Shown piece after piece: positions 1 to 8,593 of a DNA stretch of 64,000 nucleotides. Source of the stretch: Rhodocyclaceae bacterium (GTDB lineage: Bacteria; Pseudomonadota; Gammaproteobacteria; Burkholderiales; Rhodocyclaceae); contig VBWA01000011.1 in the NCBI GenBank assembly GCA_006218025.1, positions 62,001-126,000 of the forward strand. The letters are read 5' to 3'. A program made the position numbers and the translations under genes. Each line of letters opens with the position of its first letter. Position 1 is the first letter of the stretch. Below the pieces are notes generated by a model that worked only from the letters and a program-made list of their open reading frames with translations, searched no databases and was not told where the DNA came from.

Positions 1-38
1 CGAGCTAGGCCTCAAGCCGGTCGTCCCTGAACCGGGGG

Positions 39-61
39 CAGCCCCAGGGTTTTTGGGGCTG
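39..61 (+). promoter_or_regulatory. Hairpin directly in front of the patatin gene
   Basis: CAGCCCCA (39-46) and TGGGGCTG (54-61) form a perfect 8-bp stem with a 7-nt loop, ending two bases before the ATG at 64. The only G-rich Shine-Dalgarno-like stretch for that ATG lies in the 3' arm, so the hairpin would mask it. It could instead be the terminator of a gene left of the window. No T-run follows. Confidence 0.3.
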
Positions 62-63
62 TC

Positions 64-966
64 ATGCTGCCTGATATTCGTCTCTTGTCGGTCGTCCTTG
101 CCGTGGCCTTGCTGCCCGGCTGCGGCTTGCTGCGCGAGAAGCCGGTGTCGCCGCCGGCACCGCAGCCGGTACCGGTAAAGATCGGCCTGGCACTCGGCGG
201 CGGCGCAGCGCGCGGCTTCGCGCATATCGGTGTGATCAAGGCGCTCGAAGCGCAGGGCATCGTGCCCGATATCGTGGTCGGCACCAGCGCCGGCGCCGTG
301 GTCGGCGCCCTCTATGCTTCCGGGCTTTCCGGCTTCGAACTGCAGAAGATCGCGCTGGACATGGACGCGAGCCAGATCGGCGACTGGTCCCTGCCGGATC
401 GCGGCGTGTTCAAGGGCGAAGCGCTGCAGAACTTCGTCAATCGCGCGGTGGCCAACCGCCCCCTGGAAAAACTGCCGCGCAGCTTTTCCGTGGTCGCCAC
501 GGATTTGAAGAGCGGCGAATCCGTCCTCTTTCGCACCGGCAACACCGGCATGGCGGTGCGGGCCTCGTCTGCCGTCCCGGGCGTGTTCCAGCCGGTGAGC
601 ATCAATGGCCACGACTATGTCGATGGCTGCCTGGTCAGCCCGATACCGGTGCGCGCCGCACGCAGTCTCGGCGCCAACTTCGTGATTGCGGTGGATATCT
701 CCGTCAATCCGCGCGATGCACGCACCTCGAGCACGCTCGACGTGCTGCTGCAAACCTTCGCCATCATGGGTCAGTCGATCGGTCGCTATGAAAAGGCCGA
801 GGCGGACATCGTGATTCGCCCGATCACCACCGAATTGCCGGCCACCGATTTCGCCGGCCGCCACCGCGCCGTGCTCGAAGGCGAAAAGGCCGCCGCCGTG
901 GCCATGGCGGACATCAAGGACCGACTGGCGCGACTGCGCAGCAAGTCCATCACGGAAGCGCGCTGA
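64..966 (+). CDS. Patatin-like phospholipase lipoprotein (RssA type)
   Basis: A 300-aa serine hydrolase of the patatin family. The N-terminus is a lipoprotein signal with the lipobox ending LLPGC (Cys about residue 20), so the protein should be membrane-anchored on the periplasmic side. The family elements are present in order: oxyanion-hole loop GGGAARG (about 42-48), nucleophile elbow GTSAG (about 73-77) with the catalytic Ser, and the dyad Asp in DGC (about residue 189, where DGA/G is usual). Patatins hydrolyse acyl esters of lipids; the physiological substrate cannot be read here. The reading frame upstream has a stop at 28-30 and no other start codon, so the ATG at 64 is the choice. The gene is followed after 15 bp by a convergent gene. 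Confidence 0.85.
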   Translation: MLPDIRLLSVVLAVALLPGCGLLREKPVSPPAPQPVPVKIGLALGGGAARGFAHIGVIKALEAQGIVPDIVVGTSAGAVVGALYASGLSGFELQKIALDMDASQIGDWSLPDRGVFKGEALQNFVNRAVANRPLEKLPRSFSVVATDLKSGESVLFRTGNTGMAVRASSAVPGVFQPVSINGHDYVDGCLVSPIPVRAARSLGANFVIAVDISVNPRDARTSSTLDVLLQTFAIMGQSIGRYEKAEADIVIRPITTELPATDFAGRHRAVLEGEKAAAVAMADIKDRLARLRSKSITEAR

Positions 967-981
967 CGACCGGTTCCCGGT

Positions 982-2361
982 TCAGCGCCCCGGATTCGCC
1001 GCCAGCGGCGTCATGCGATCCTGCGCCTTGACAAGAATCCGATAAGTGTCGCGATCGAAGGCGGGCGGCGTGGCCTCCAGCAGCTCATACAGGTCCGCTT
1101 CGCTGCGCGCCGTGCCGAGATGGCGCCAGTGATCGATGAGGTGCACCTCGTCGCCTTCCCTGATCCATGCCGGCCCCACGAAGGGCCAGGGCGCGAAACG
1201 CTGGCGACCCAGCGCCGCCATCAGGCGCGCACTGTGGAAGGACACCGGTTCCTTGCCGACGCAAGCGCCCCGGCACTGCTGCAACTGGTGCGCAAAACAG
1301 GGCTTGCCCGGCTTGACCTTCTCCAACCCGAGCAGCGCATGACAGAGGCCGTGCTCCTTCGCCAATTCGGTCAGGCTTTTCTTGGCGTCCCTGGCGCTCT
1401 TAAACGGCCCGTACAAGTGCTCCTGCTGCCCGAAATCGAGCTCGCTCGCCAGCATCAACTGGGGCCGCCACTCGCCGGGACGCGCTTCGACGAGCTGCCA
1501 GAAGCAGACTTCCTCGTTGCGACGCAAGTGGCGGTTGTGGATCGGCTGCAATTGCTTGATCAGCATCGCCTCCTTCAGCAGCGCCCCGATCTCGCCTCCG
1601 GTTTCGATGCACTCGATGCGCCGCACCTGCTGCGCCAGATTCATTTCCCTGGCCGCCGCATGATCGGATGCAAAGTGCGCCAGCACGCGCTTCTTCAATT
1701 CCTTGCTCTTGCCGACATAGAGCGGCAGATCATTCTCGCCATAGAACAGATACACGCCCGTTCCGTCGGGCAGATCGTCGATCGCCGCCGCATCGAGATT
1801 GGCCGGCAGGCTCGGACGCGCGGTCAGCGCCTTGACGGTTTGCGCCAGCAATTCGGGCGCCACCTCGGCCTGCAGGCGGCCCCAGAACTGGTGGATCAGC
1901 CGGGCGTCGCCCAGAGCCCGGTGCCGGCTGCTCACGGTCAGGTCGTGGCGCTCGATCAGGCTGTCGAGGTTGTGCTTGGCATGCTGCGGAAACAGTTTGC
2001 GCGAGAGCTTCACGGTGCACAAGACCGTGGCGCGAAAATCATGGCCGGCGCGCTTGAACTCGTTCTTCAGGAAGCCGTAATCGAAGCGCGCATTGTGGGC
2101 GATGAAAAGGCGCCCTTCGAGACGCTCCTTCACTTCCGCGGCAACATCCTCGAACGGCGGCGCGTCAGCCACCATCGCATTCGAAATCCCGGTCAGGCGC
2201 TCGATGAAGCCGGAAATCGGCGTGCCCGGATTGACCAGGCAGGACCACTCGCGCACGCCCTGCTCATCGACCTCGACAATGCCGATTTCGGTGATGCGGT
2301 CGGCCGTCGCCGTGGCGCCGGTGGTTTCCAGGTCGACGAAGACCAGGGCAGGGAAGGACAT
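982..2361 (-). CDS. DnaQ-like 3'-5' exonuclease fused to UvrC/Cho-type GIY-YIG nuclease
   Basis: A 459-aa two-nuclease fusion. Residues about 1-170 are a DEDDh exonuclease like the Pol III epsilon subunit: FVDLETTG carries Asp/Glu of ExoI, and H-x4-D occurs in SSRHRALGDARL. Residues about 195-280 are a GIY-YIG domain (GVYLFY then LYVGKS). After it comes a cysteine group ending C-x7-C-x3-C (FAHQLQQCRGAC), resembling the cluster region of UvrC/Cho. This architecture matches the Cho-like proteins of beta- and gammaproteobacteria, where Cho makes the 3' incision in nucleotide excision repair. I infer DNA repair, with the exonuclease possibly trimming the incised strand. The gene stands alone on the minus strand, divergent from the radical SAM gene. 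Confidence 0.85.
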   Translation of the reverse strand: MSFPALVFVDLETTGATATADRITEIGIVEVDEQGVREWSCLVNPGTPISGFIERLTGISNAMVADAPPFEDVAAEVKERLEGRLFIAHNARFDYGFLKNEFKRAGHDFRATVLCTVKLSRKLFPQHAKHNLDSLIERHDLTVSSRHRALGDARLIHQFWGRLQAEVAPELLAQTVKALTARPSLPANLDAAAIDDLPDGTGVYLFYGENDLPLYVGKSKELKKRVLAHFASDHAAAREMNLAQQVRRIECIETGGEIGALLKEAMLIKQLQPIHNRHLRRNEEVCFWQLVEARPGEWRPQLMLASELDFGQQEHLYGPFKSARDAKKSLTELAKEHGLCHALLGLEKVKPGKPCFAHQLQQCRGACVGKEPVSFHSARLMAALGRQRFAPWPFVGPAWIREGDEVHLIDHWRHLGTARSEADLYELLEATPPAFDRDTYRILVKAQDRMTPLAANPGR

Positions 2362-2459
2362 GGGGTAGGCGTGGGGGAAGTGGAGCGCGACGCATCATAC
2401 CGTGCGCGGCCCTGCCATACCCCACAAGGGGATACCGTCACGGGCCAAACGCCCGTAAC

Positions 2460-3371
2460 ATGATTGCCAACATGAACGCCGGCTTCCCCATCCGCTATGT
2501 CGATCCCGTATTCCGCCCGCCCAGCGAGGCGGAATCGCTGATCCTGCCCGTGACCGACGGCTGCTCGTGGAACCACTGCAGCTTCTGCGAGATGTACACC
2601 GCGCCGCAGAAAAAATTCCGCGCCCGCGATGCCGCGGAAACCCTGGAGACCCTGCGCCGCTGCGGCGAGCGCTTCGGCAGCGACATCCGCCGCGTGTTTC
2701 TCGCCGACGGCGATGCGCTGGTGCTGCCGACGCGGCGCCTGCTCGAAATCCTCGGTGCGATCCGCGAACACCTGCCGGCCGTGCGCCGCGTCTCCAGCTA
2801 CTGCCTGCCGCGCAACCTGCGCAAGAAATCGGGCGACGAACTCAGGCAACTGGCGGACGCCGGCCTGACCATGGCCTACGTCGGCGCCGAATCGGGCGAC
2901 GACGAAGTGCTGGCGAAGGTGCACAAGGGCGAAACCTTCGCCAGCACCTGCGAAGCGCTCGACAAGCTGCAGCAGGCGGGCATCAAGCGTTCGGTGATGA
3001 TCCTCAATGGCCTCGGCGGCAGGACGCTGTCAGCGCAGCACGCCGCAAATTCCGCGCGCCTGGCCAACGCGACGCAACCGGAATATCTGGCAACTCTGGT
3101 GGTGAGTTTCCCGCAGGGCGAAGAGCGTTTCCGCGCCGCATTTCCGGAATGGCAGCCTTGCGATCAGCGCGAACTGTTCGTCGAAATGGAAGCCCTCATC
3201 TCCGCGCTGGAGCTCAGGCGCACGGTCTTCCGCAGCGACCACGTCTCCAACCGCCTCGTGCTGAAAGGCACTCTGGGCGCCGAGAAGCCGCGCCTGCTGG
3301 CTGAAATTCGGGCGGCCATCGCAACGCCGGAAGCGGCCAGGCTGCGCCCGGTATGGGCGCGCGGGCTGTAG
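2460..3371 (+). CDS. Radical SAM protein (COG1032-like)
   Basis: A 303-aa radical SAM enzyme. The cluster motif is C-x4-C-x2-C in TDGCSWNHCSFCEMY (residues about 33-47). The four-residue first spacing is typical of a distinct COG1032 group and not the canonical CX3CX2C. YVGAESGDDEVL and VMILNGLGG follow the usual SAM-binding strands of the partial TIM barrel. No B12-binding or auxiliary cluster domain is seen, and no substrate can be assigned. The ATG at 2460 gives MIANMNAG; the second ATG at 2472 is equally possible. The promoter must lie in the about 100 bp shared with the divergent exonuclease gene. Confidence 0.8.
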   Translation: MIANMNAGFPIRYVDPVFRPPSEAESLILPVTDGCSWNHCSFCEMYTAPQKKFRARDAAETLETLRRCGERFGSDIRRVFLADGDALVLPTRRLLEILGAIREHLPAVRRVSSYCLPRNLRKKSGDELRQLADAGLTMAYVGAESGDDEVLAKVHKGETFASTCEALDKLQQAGIKRSVMILNGLGGRTLSAQHAANSARLANATQPEYLATLVVSFPQGEERFRAAFPEWQPCDQRELFVEMEALISALELRRTVFRSDHVSNRLVLKGTLGAEKPRLLAEIRAAIATPEAARLRPVWARGL

Positions 3372-3394
3372 CGCAGGGAATCAGCGCAGGCAGT

Positions 3395-3757
3395 TCAATG
3401 CCGGGTGTTCCGTTCGCGCACGATGGGCGGAACGAATTTGACGGAGAATTTCCAGCCTTCCGGCGTGTCCCTCAACACCAGAGTCTTCGAACTCGCCGCC
3501 TCTTCGAAAACAGGTTCCGTGCCGACCATTTCGATGGCGCCGAGCCCCTTGATGACGCAGGCCCCCGGCAGCGTGACGAAGGCCGACTCGGCCGCCACCA
3601 GGACGAATTGGCCCTCTTTCGATTGCGAACACGAGAGGCCCTTCGGCACCGAAGCGGCATCGCGCTTCCAGGCCTCGCGCAAGGCGTCGAGCGCCTTGAG
3701 CAGGTCTTCGGTGACCTTGATGGCAAGCACGACTTCGCGGGACTTCACATGGCTCAT
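3395..3757 (-). CDS. Conserved-looking hypothetical protein, 120 aa
   Basis: I do not recognise a family. The product is a soluble 120-aa protein: an amphipathic N-terminal helix region (residues 10-35, rich in Lys/Leu/Asp), then alternating hydrophobic and charged stretches compatible with beta strands, and a basic C-terminus ending RERNTRH. No signal peptide or membrane segment is visible. Codon usage is as GC-rich as the neighbours, and the frame is the longest in this interval, which supports it being real. It lies 40 bp upstream of the small membrane-protein gene's end in the same direction, so the two may be co-transcribed. Confidence 0.6.
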   Translation of the reverse strand: MSHVKSREVVLAIKVTEDLLKALDALREAWKRDAASVPKGLSCSQSKEGQFVLVAAESAFVTLPGACVIKGLGAIEMVGTEPVFEEAASSKTLVLRDTPEGWKFSVKFVPPIVRERNTRH

Positions 3758-3797
3758 GCGTTGTTCCTTTGCGGTGGCCGATCGGACGACACCGGCG

Positions 3798-4052
3798 TCA
3801 TTGCTCCGGGGGCTTTCCGGGTACTTTGGGCAGCCACCACACCAGCAGCAGCGGCAGCACGGGAACCGACAGCGCGAACAGCAGCCAGAGCGCCGGCGAG
3901 CGCCCCTTGCGCCTGGCGATCATCACGGTCGGAATCGCCGCAATGACCGACACCACGGTCAAAACAATCAGGCTCGACACCATGGACTCGATGGTCGCGG
4001 CGTCGTAACCCAGTTGCTGGAGCAGGGCGGTGGTGTTCGGATCGAGCTTCAT
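3798..4052 (-). CDS. Small membrane protein, 84 aa
   Basis: The sequence begins MKLDPNTTALLQQLGYD and contains two hydrophobic segments, about residues 25-46 (SLIVLTVVSVIAAIPTVMI) and 54-74 (ALWLLFALSVPVLPLLLVWW), separated by the basic loop ARRKGRS. This predicts a two-helix inner-membrane protein with a positively charged cytoplasmic loop and a proline-rich tail. The start at 4052 is chosen because it begins the plausible membrane protein. The open frame continues upstream across the strand opposite the acyltransferase gene, but that extension is an antisense shadow. Function unknown. Confidence 0.6.
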   Translation of the reverse strand: MKLDPNTTALLQQLGYDAATIESMVSSLIVLTVVSVIAAIPTVMIARRKGRSPALWLLFALSVPVLPLLLVWWLPKVPGKPPEQ

Positions 4053-4098
4053 TGGGGCGGCACAAATCGCATGGCGGAAGAATAGCACCCAAGCTGAA

Positions 4099-4120
4099 AG
4101 TCGGCGCTGGCGGTACGGCG
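4099..4120 (+). repeat. Dispersed ~22-bp repeat, copy 1
   Basis: Core AGTCGGCGCTGGCG followed by GTACGGCG, in the intergenic space between the small membrane protein and the acyltransferase. It is identical to the copies at 9081 and 33352. Confidence 0.7.
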
Positions 4121-4262
4121 CTGCTGTCGCTCGGGGACAAGATCGGACAGCGGCGGATGGTGGCGGCGGAAAGAATCCATGGCTGCTATGATCGCAGAAA
4201 ATGCGGCGCGGGCTCGACCCGGGTTCGGTCGTCGAGCCGGCAAGGCGGAGGAGACACACAGG

Positions 4263-5687
4263 ATGACCGCAACGGTCGCAGTGCCGCTCTGGGCATTCGT
4301 CATACTGGCCGGCTTTGCCGGCTGGGCGGTGCTGGTGCTGCTGCTGGTACCCGGCATGCGCTGGTTCTTCCGCCGCCGCATCAAGCAGGTGCTGCACCAG
4401 ATCGGCGCGCGCCTGAACATCGAGCTGCCTTCCTTCAAGCTGACCCGCCGCCAGGTGCTGATCGATAGGCTGTTCCACGACCACAAGGTGCAGGCTGCGG
4501 CTGCGGCCCATGCCGTTGTCAGCAACGAGGATCTGGGCGATGTATGGCGGCGCATCGATCGCTATGCGCGGGAGATCGTGCCGTCGTTCAACGCCTACGT
4601 GTATTACCGCATCGGCTATGCGCTGGCGCGCGCCGCAGCGCGGGCGCTCTACCGCGTGCGCATCGGCTTCGTGGACGAGGCCGCCCTGGCGCGGATCGAT
4701 CCGAAATCGACCATCGTCTTCGTCATCAATCATCGCAGCAACATGGATTACATACTGGTGGCCTTCCTCGCCGCCGAGCGCGCCACGCTTTCCTTCGCCG
4801 TCGGCGAATGGGCGCGCATCTGGCCTCTGCAGCAGTTGATCCGGGCCATGGGCGCCTATTTCGTGCGGCGCAATTCCGGCGATCCCCTGTACCGCACCGT
4901 GCTCTCCCGCTACGTGCAGATGGCCTCCGAGGCCGGGGTCACCCAGGCGGTGTTTCCCGAAGGCGGGCTGACCATCGATGGTCGCCTGCGGCCACCGAAA
5001 TTCGGCCTGCTCGACTACATGCTGAAAACCTTCGACGAACGCGAGGAGGAAGGCCGGCGCGATCTGGTCTTCATCCCCGTCGGTCTCAACTACGACCGCG
5101 TGCTGGAAGACCGCAGCCAGTTGCTCAAGCTGCACCCCGAAGCGCCGCGCCCGGGGCGGCTGCGCGGACTGATCATCACCGCGGAATTTCTTCTGCGCAA
5201 TCTTTCGCAGGTGCTCAGAGGCGGGTGGCATCGCTTCGGCTATGCTTGCGTCAATTTCGGCACGCCGTTTTCGGTACGCGCCTACGCCCGCGAACGCGGC
5301 CTGCATTTCCCCGCACTGAACGACGCTGAACGGCGCGCCGAGGTGGGGATCATCGCCGCGCGGCTGATGGACGCCATCGGCAGCGTCATCCCGGTACTGC
5401 CGGTCTCGCTGGTGGCCGGCATTCTGGCGCGAGATCCCTCGCGTGCCGTGAGCGAACTGGAATTGAAAGCAGCGGCCCATGTCTGGATGGGCGAGTTGGA
5501 GAAGGCCGGCGCGCACCTTTACATCCCGCGCCACGACCACGACTATGCTTTCGGCGTCGGCCTGCGCATGCTGATCCTGCGCCACATCGTGCTGGAGGAG
5601 GACGGCCTGTTCCGCCCGGCGCCGGAACAGATCGAAACGCTCAACTACTATGCCAACGCTATTTCACATCTGGGCCAAAATGCGTGA
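4263..5687 (+). CDS. Glycerol-3-phosphate/lysophosphatidate acyltransferase-like protein (PlsB/PlsC family)
   Basis: About 474 aa. The LPLAT block I motif H-x4-D appears in INHRSNMDYIL, and the substrate-binding block FPEGG appears downstream, as in PlsB/PlsC enzymes that acylate glycerol phosphate or lysophosphatidate. One N-terminal membrane segment (PLWAFVILAGFAGWAVLVLLL) precedes a basic RRRIKQ stretch. The protein is longer than PlsC (about 240 aa) and shorter than E. coli PlsB (about 800 aa), so the exact acceptor is open. I use the ATG at 4263 because GGCGGAGGAG stands about 11 bases ahead of it; the frame is open back to 4179. The gene is monocistronic as far as can be seen. Confidence 0.8.
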   Translation: MTATVAVPLWAFVILAGFAGWAVLVLLLVPGMRWFFRRRIKQVLHQIGARLNIELPSFKLTRRQVLIDRLFHDHKVQAAAAAHAVVSNEDLGDVWRRIDRYAREIVPSFNAYVYYRIGYALARAAARALYRVRIGFVDEAALARIDPKSTIVFVINHRSNMDYILVAFLAAERATLSFAVGEWARIWPLQQLIRAMGAYFVRRNSGDPLYRTVLSRYVQMASEAGVTQAVFPEGGLTIDGRLRPPKFGLLDYMLKTFDEREEEGRRDLVFIPVGLNYDRVLEDRSQLLKLHPEAPRPGRLRGLIITAEFLLRNLSQVLRGGWHRFGYACVNFGTPFSVRAYARERGLHFPALNDAERRAEVGIIAARLMDAIGSVIPVLPVSLVAGILARDPSRAVSELELKAAAHVWMGELEKAGAHLYIPRHDHDYAFGVGLRMLILRHIVLEEDGLFRPAPEQIETLNYYANAISHLGQNA

Positions 5688-5753
5688 TCGCGTACACCGG
5701 CCGGCAAGGTCGTCATCATTGCAGCAACAAACCCAGGCACAAAGGAGCCCGAC

Positions 5754-6122
5754 ATGAGCCGCAGCATTCTGGACGAAGCCCACATCCATCCCGCCATCCG
5801 CCAGACCATAACGGACAAGCATGCCGACATCGTGCAGGAAGTGCAGACAGCCGTCGCCGGCAACAAGGTCGTCATCGTCGGCATGGGACAAAACCCCTTC
5901 CCGAAGCAGGCATGCAAGGCGCTCGATGCGCTCGGCACGCCTTACAAATATCTCGGCTACGGAAACTATCTGAACCAGTGGCGAAGGCGCAACGCGCTCA
6001 AGATGTGGACCGGCTGGCCCACCTTTCCCATGGTGTTCGTCAGTGGCATCCTGGTCGGCGGCGCCAGCGAACTGCGGCGGCTGATCGACAGCGGCGAATT
6101 CGCCCGGATGATCGCGGGCTAG
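5754..6122 (+). CDS. Glutaredoxin-like protein lacking the catalytic cysteine
   Basis: A 122-aa protein that aligns with the monothiol glutaredoxin fold: strand KVVIVGMGQ, active-site helix, and the cis-Pro region as WPTFPMVFVSG, followed by GGASELRRLIDSGEF, as in GrxD (glutathione/Fe-S binding). The CGFS position is N47-P-F-P, so the nucleophilic Cys is Asn. The only nearby Cys is C54, on the following helix. Disulfide reductase or classical glutathione-ligated cluster chemistry therefore looks unlikely; a scaffold role is possible. An N-terminal 35-residue helical extension precedes the fold. A ribosome site AAAGGAG lies 10 bases upstream. Convergent with the next gene. Confidence 0.75.
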   Translation: MSRSILDEAHIHPAIRQTITDKHADIVQEVQTAVAGNKVVIVGMGQNPFPKQACKALDALGTPYKYLGYGNYLNQWRRRNALKMWTGWPTFPMVFVSGILVGGASELRRLIDSGEFARMIAG

Positions 6123-6140
6123 CCGGGCACGCGCGGCCGG

Positions 6141-6530
6141 CTAGGCGCCCAGCGCGGCCGCACCCGCCGCTGCGACGACTCCGTCCTCGGACGACTTGAC
6201 GCCGGACACGCCGATCGCGCCGACAAAGACACCGTCGCGGATCAGAGGCACCCCGCCTTCGAGGCAGATCACGTCGGGCATGGTCATCATCACCGGGCGC
6301 CCCTGCAATACCATGTCCTCGAAGGCCTTCGTCGGCCGCTTGTAGAGAATCGCGGTCCGCGCCTTCTGCTCGGCGACGCGCACCGAGCCCTTCTGCGTGC
6401 CGTCCATGCGCTCCAGCGAAATCAGATGCCCGCCGTCATCGACGATCGCAACAACGACGTTCCAGTTGTTTTCGGCCGCCGTGCTCTGGGCGGCCAAGGT
6501 CATGCGACGGGCGTCTTCGAGGGTGAGCAT
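6141..6530 (-). CDS. GlcG/HbpS-family (DUF336) haem-binding-type protein
   Basis: 129 aa beginning MLTLEDARRM. The family fingerprint is clear: NNWNVVVAIVDDGGHLISLERMDG, then AEQKARTAILYKRPTK, and the glycine-rich end GGVPLIRDGVFVGAIGVSG. Members include HbpS (haem-binding, redox sensing) and GlcG of glycolate operons; no glycolate genes are nearby. The start at 6530 is preferred over an upstream in-frame ATG because CCGGAG stands 7 bases before it. The roughly 225 bp upstream, before the helicase gene, hold no recognisable gene. This gene marks the left edge of the normal chromosome before the island. Confidence 0.8.
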   Translation of the reverse strand: MLTLEDARRMTLAAQSTAAENNWNVVVAIVDDGGHLISLERMDGTQKGSVRVAEQKARTAILYKRPTKAFEDMVLQGRPVMMTMPDVICLEGGVPLIRDGVFVGAIGVSGVKSSEDGVVAAAGAAALGA

Positions 6531-6755
6531 GTTTAACTCCGGAGTCTGTGAGTGAAGGGGCAAAGGTTCTGCGCGTCGATCGAATCAGTACCACATTGCG
6601 CGCATTTGTGCCGCCAAGTCTACCGCCCTTCTGCTTGACTCCGAACTTCTCCAGATATGTTCTTCCGACGGTGGCCCTGTAGCAGCCTTTTTCTACCTAT
6701 TGGATGCGTGTAGAATCACAATGTCATTCTCGATAAGCTGAATAAGGAATTACGA

Positions 6756-8546
6756 GTGGCAACGCTGATTCCAAGTTATGGAACGTGTGCGGGACGCATG
6801 ACACCGGGCGAACGACGGTTCGCGCAGCGGCTCGAAGCCAAACTCGAAGAGGACTATCTCTGCTGGTATGACGTTGCTGTCGGTCCAGCCAACAGTCATC
6901 CCGACTTCATCGTCCTGCATCCGCGTCGCGGACTGCTGATTCTGGAAGTGAAGGACTGGAAGCAGGACACAATCCGCTCAATAACAAAGTCGGACGCGGC
7001 AATTCTCACGGACCGCGGACTCAAGCACGTACTCAATCCGCTTGAGCAAGCTCGCCAATATGCTCACGCAGTCATCAACGTATTGGAGCGCGACAAACAG
7101 CTGACGCTATCCGGTGGCAGGATGCAGGGGCGGCTTACGTTTCCGTGGGCTTACGGTGTCGTGCTTGCAAATATCTCCCGCCGTACCTTCGAGAGCGCGG
7201 GGCTCACCGAAGTCATCGAGCCACATTGCGTTATTTGCCAGGACGAAATGACCGAGTCGGTCGAGGTCGAAGCATTCCAGAAGCGACTATGGGAAATGTT
7301 TTCTGTGCGCTTCCACGCCGCCCTGACACTGCCTCAGCTCGATCGCGTGCGCTGGAATCTGTTCCCGGAAATTCGGCTTCCCTCTCTACAAGAAGGCCTA
7401 TTCGGCAAAGGGAGCCTTGAACCTCCGGCAATCCCCGATCTGATGCGAGTCATGGATCTTCAGCAGGAGCAGTTGGCACGTAGCCTGGGCGAAGGCCATC
7501 GCGTCATCCATGGTGTCGCGGGTTCAGGGAAAACGCTCATTCTCGGTTACCGCGCCGAGCAACTCGCCAAAGTATGCGCAAAGCCGATACTGGTACTGTG
7601 CTACAACAAGACGCTTGCGGGACGCCTGATTCAATGGATGACGAGTAAGGGTGTGGCGGACAAGGTCCATGTCCGTACCTTCCACGGCTGGTGCCGCAGC
7701 CAGCTGAGTGCTTACAACGTCAACTTCACCCATAGCCAGGAAGACAAGGACTCCGTTATGGTGGAGATGGTCCAAGCCGTCATCCGCGCTGTCGAGCGCG
7801 GCCAAATACCAGCCGCCCAATACGACGCCGTGATGATCGACGAAGGCCACGACTTCAAACCTGAGTGGCTGAAGCTCGTGGTCCAGATGGTCGATCCGCA
7901 CACGAACTCTCTACTGATTCTCTATGACGATGCGCAGTCGATCTATGAAGGCGGTCGGCAGAAAAACTTCAGCTTCAAGAGCGTCGGCATCCAGGCGCAG
8001 GGTCGCACGACGATCCTGAAAGTGAATTACCGCAACACTCAGGAAATCCTTGAGTTCGCCGCGCAGTTCGCCACTGAACTGCTGAAGCCCACAGACGCCG
8101 AAGAGGACGGTGTGCCGCGCCTTCTACCGATTTCCGCCGGACGCCACGGCAAGGCGCCCGTCGTCGTGAAGCTGCCGACGTTGCAGGCGGAAGGGATGTG
8201 GATCGCCGAGCGATTGAAGGAGGAGCATGCCAAGGGCACGCCCTGGCGCGATATGGCGATCCTCTATCGGCACTACGACCCTGTATGCAAGACAGTCCGT
8301 ACGGAGTTGCGCAAGGCTGGCATTCCCAACACCTGGAAGGACGATGTCACGTTTGGTGAAAGCCAGGACACCGTAAAGCTGTTGCCGTTCCACAGCAGCA
8401 AGGGCCTTGAGTACCCAATTATTGTGATTCCCGGCGCAGGTCTACTGCCCACTCCCGACGAGGCTACCGAAGAAGATGCACGTCTGCTTTACGTTGCGAT
8501 GACGCGGGCCACATCACAATTGATTGTCACAGGGGCACAAGCGTAA
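6756..8546 (+). CDS. NERD-domain UvrD-like superfamily 1 helicase/nuclease
   Basis: 596 aa. The N-terminal about 20-120 is a NERD (nuclease-related) domain with DFIVLHPRRGLLILEVKDWK, which supplies the Asp and Glu-x-Lys expected of this restriction-endonuclease-like fold. An SF1 helicase core follows: Walker A GVAGSGKT (about 252-259), Walker B-like MIDEGHD, motif III-like YDDAQSIY, motif IV VNYRNTQEIL, motif V SSKGLEYPIIVIPG and motif VI YVAMTRA. GTG start with AAGGAAT 6 bases upstream. First gene of a probable three-gene operon; its AT content is visibly higher than that of the flanking chromosome, which suggests acquisition. DNA-processing in defence is an inference from domain type and neighbours. 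Confidence 0.85.
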   Translation: MATLIPSYGTCAGRMTPGERRFAQRLEAKLEEDYLCWYDVAVGPANSHPDFIVLHPRRGLLILEVKDWKQDTIRSITKSDAAILTDRGLKHVLNPLEQARQYAHAVINVLERDKQLTLSGGRMQGRLTFPWAYGVVLANISRRTFESAGLTEVIEPHCVICQDEMTESVEVEAFQKRLWEMFSVRFHAALTLPQLDRVRWNLFPEIRLPSLQEGLFGKGSLEPPAIPDLMRVMDLQQEQLARSLGEGHRVIHGVAGSGKTLILGYRAEQLAKVCAKPILVLCYNKTLAGRLIQWMTSKGVADKVHVRTFHGWCRSQLSAYNVNFTHSQEDKDSVMVEMVQAVIRAVERGQIPAAQYDAVMIDEGHDFKPEWLKLVVQMVDPHTNSLLILYDDAQSIYEGGRQKNFSFKSVGIQAQGRTTILKVNYRNTQEILEFAAQFATELLKPTDAEEDGVPRLLPISAGRHGKAPVVVKLPTLQAEGMWIAERLKEEHAKGTPWRDMAILYRHYDPVCKTVRTELRKAGIPNTWKDDVTFGESQDTVKLLPFHSSKGLEYPIIVIPGAGLLPTPDEATEEDARLLYVAMTRATSQLIVTGAQA

Positions 8547-8593
8547 AGCAGGAAGTCCGTGAGAACATCCGCCTAGACTTCTGGTTACTCACG

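Noticed and set aside
1120-2463. 447-codon open frame antisense to the exonuclease/GIY-YIG gene
   Set aside because: Composition is that of an antisense GC-rich shadow with no motif, whereas the minus strand has complete nuclease motifs.
3798-5585. Long open frame of 595 codons on the minus strand across the acyltransferase gene
   Set aside because: Only the last 84 codons resemble a protein (kept as the small membrane protein). The rest is Gln/His/Arg-rich antisense translation of a clearly recognisable acyltransferase.
6531-6755. Small gene in the gap left of the NERD helicase
   Set aside because: No open frame with a ribosome site or protein-like composition is visible; it is probably promoter and junction DNA.
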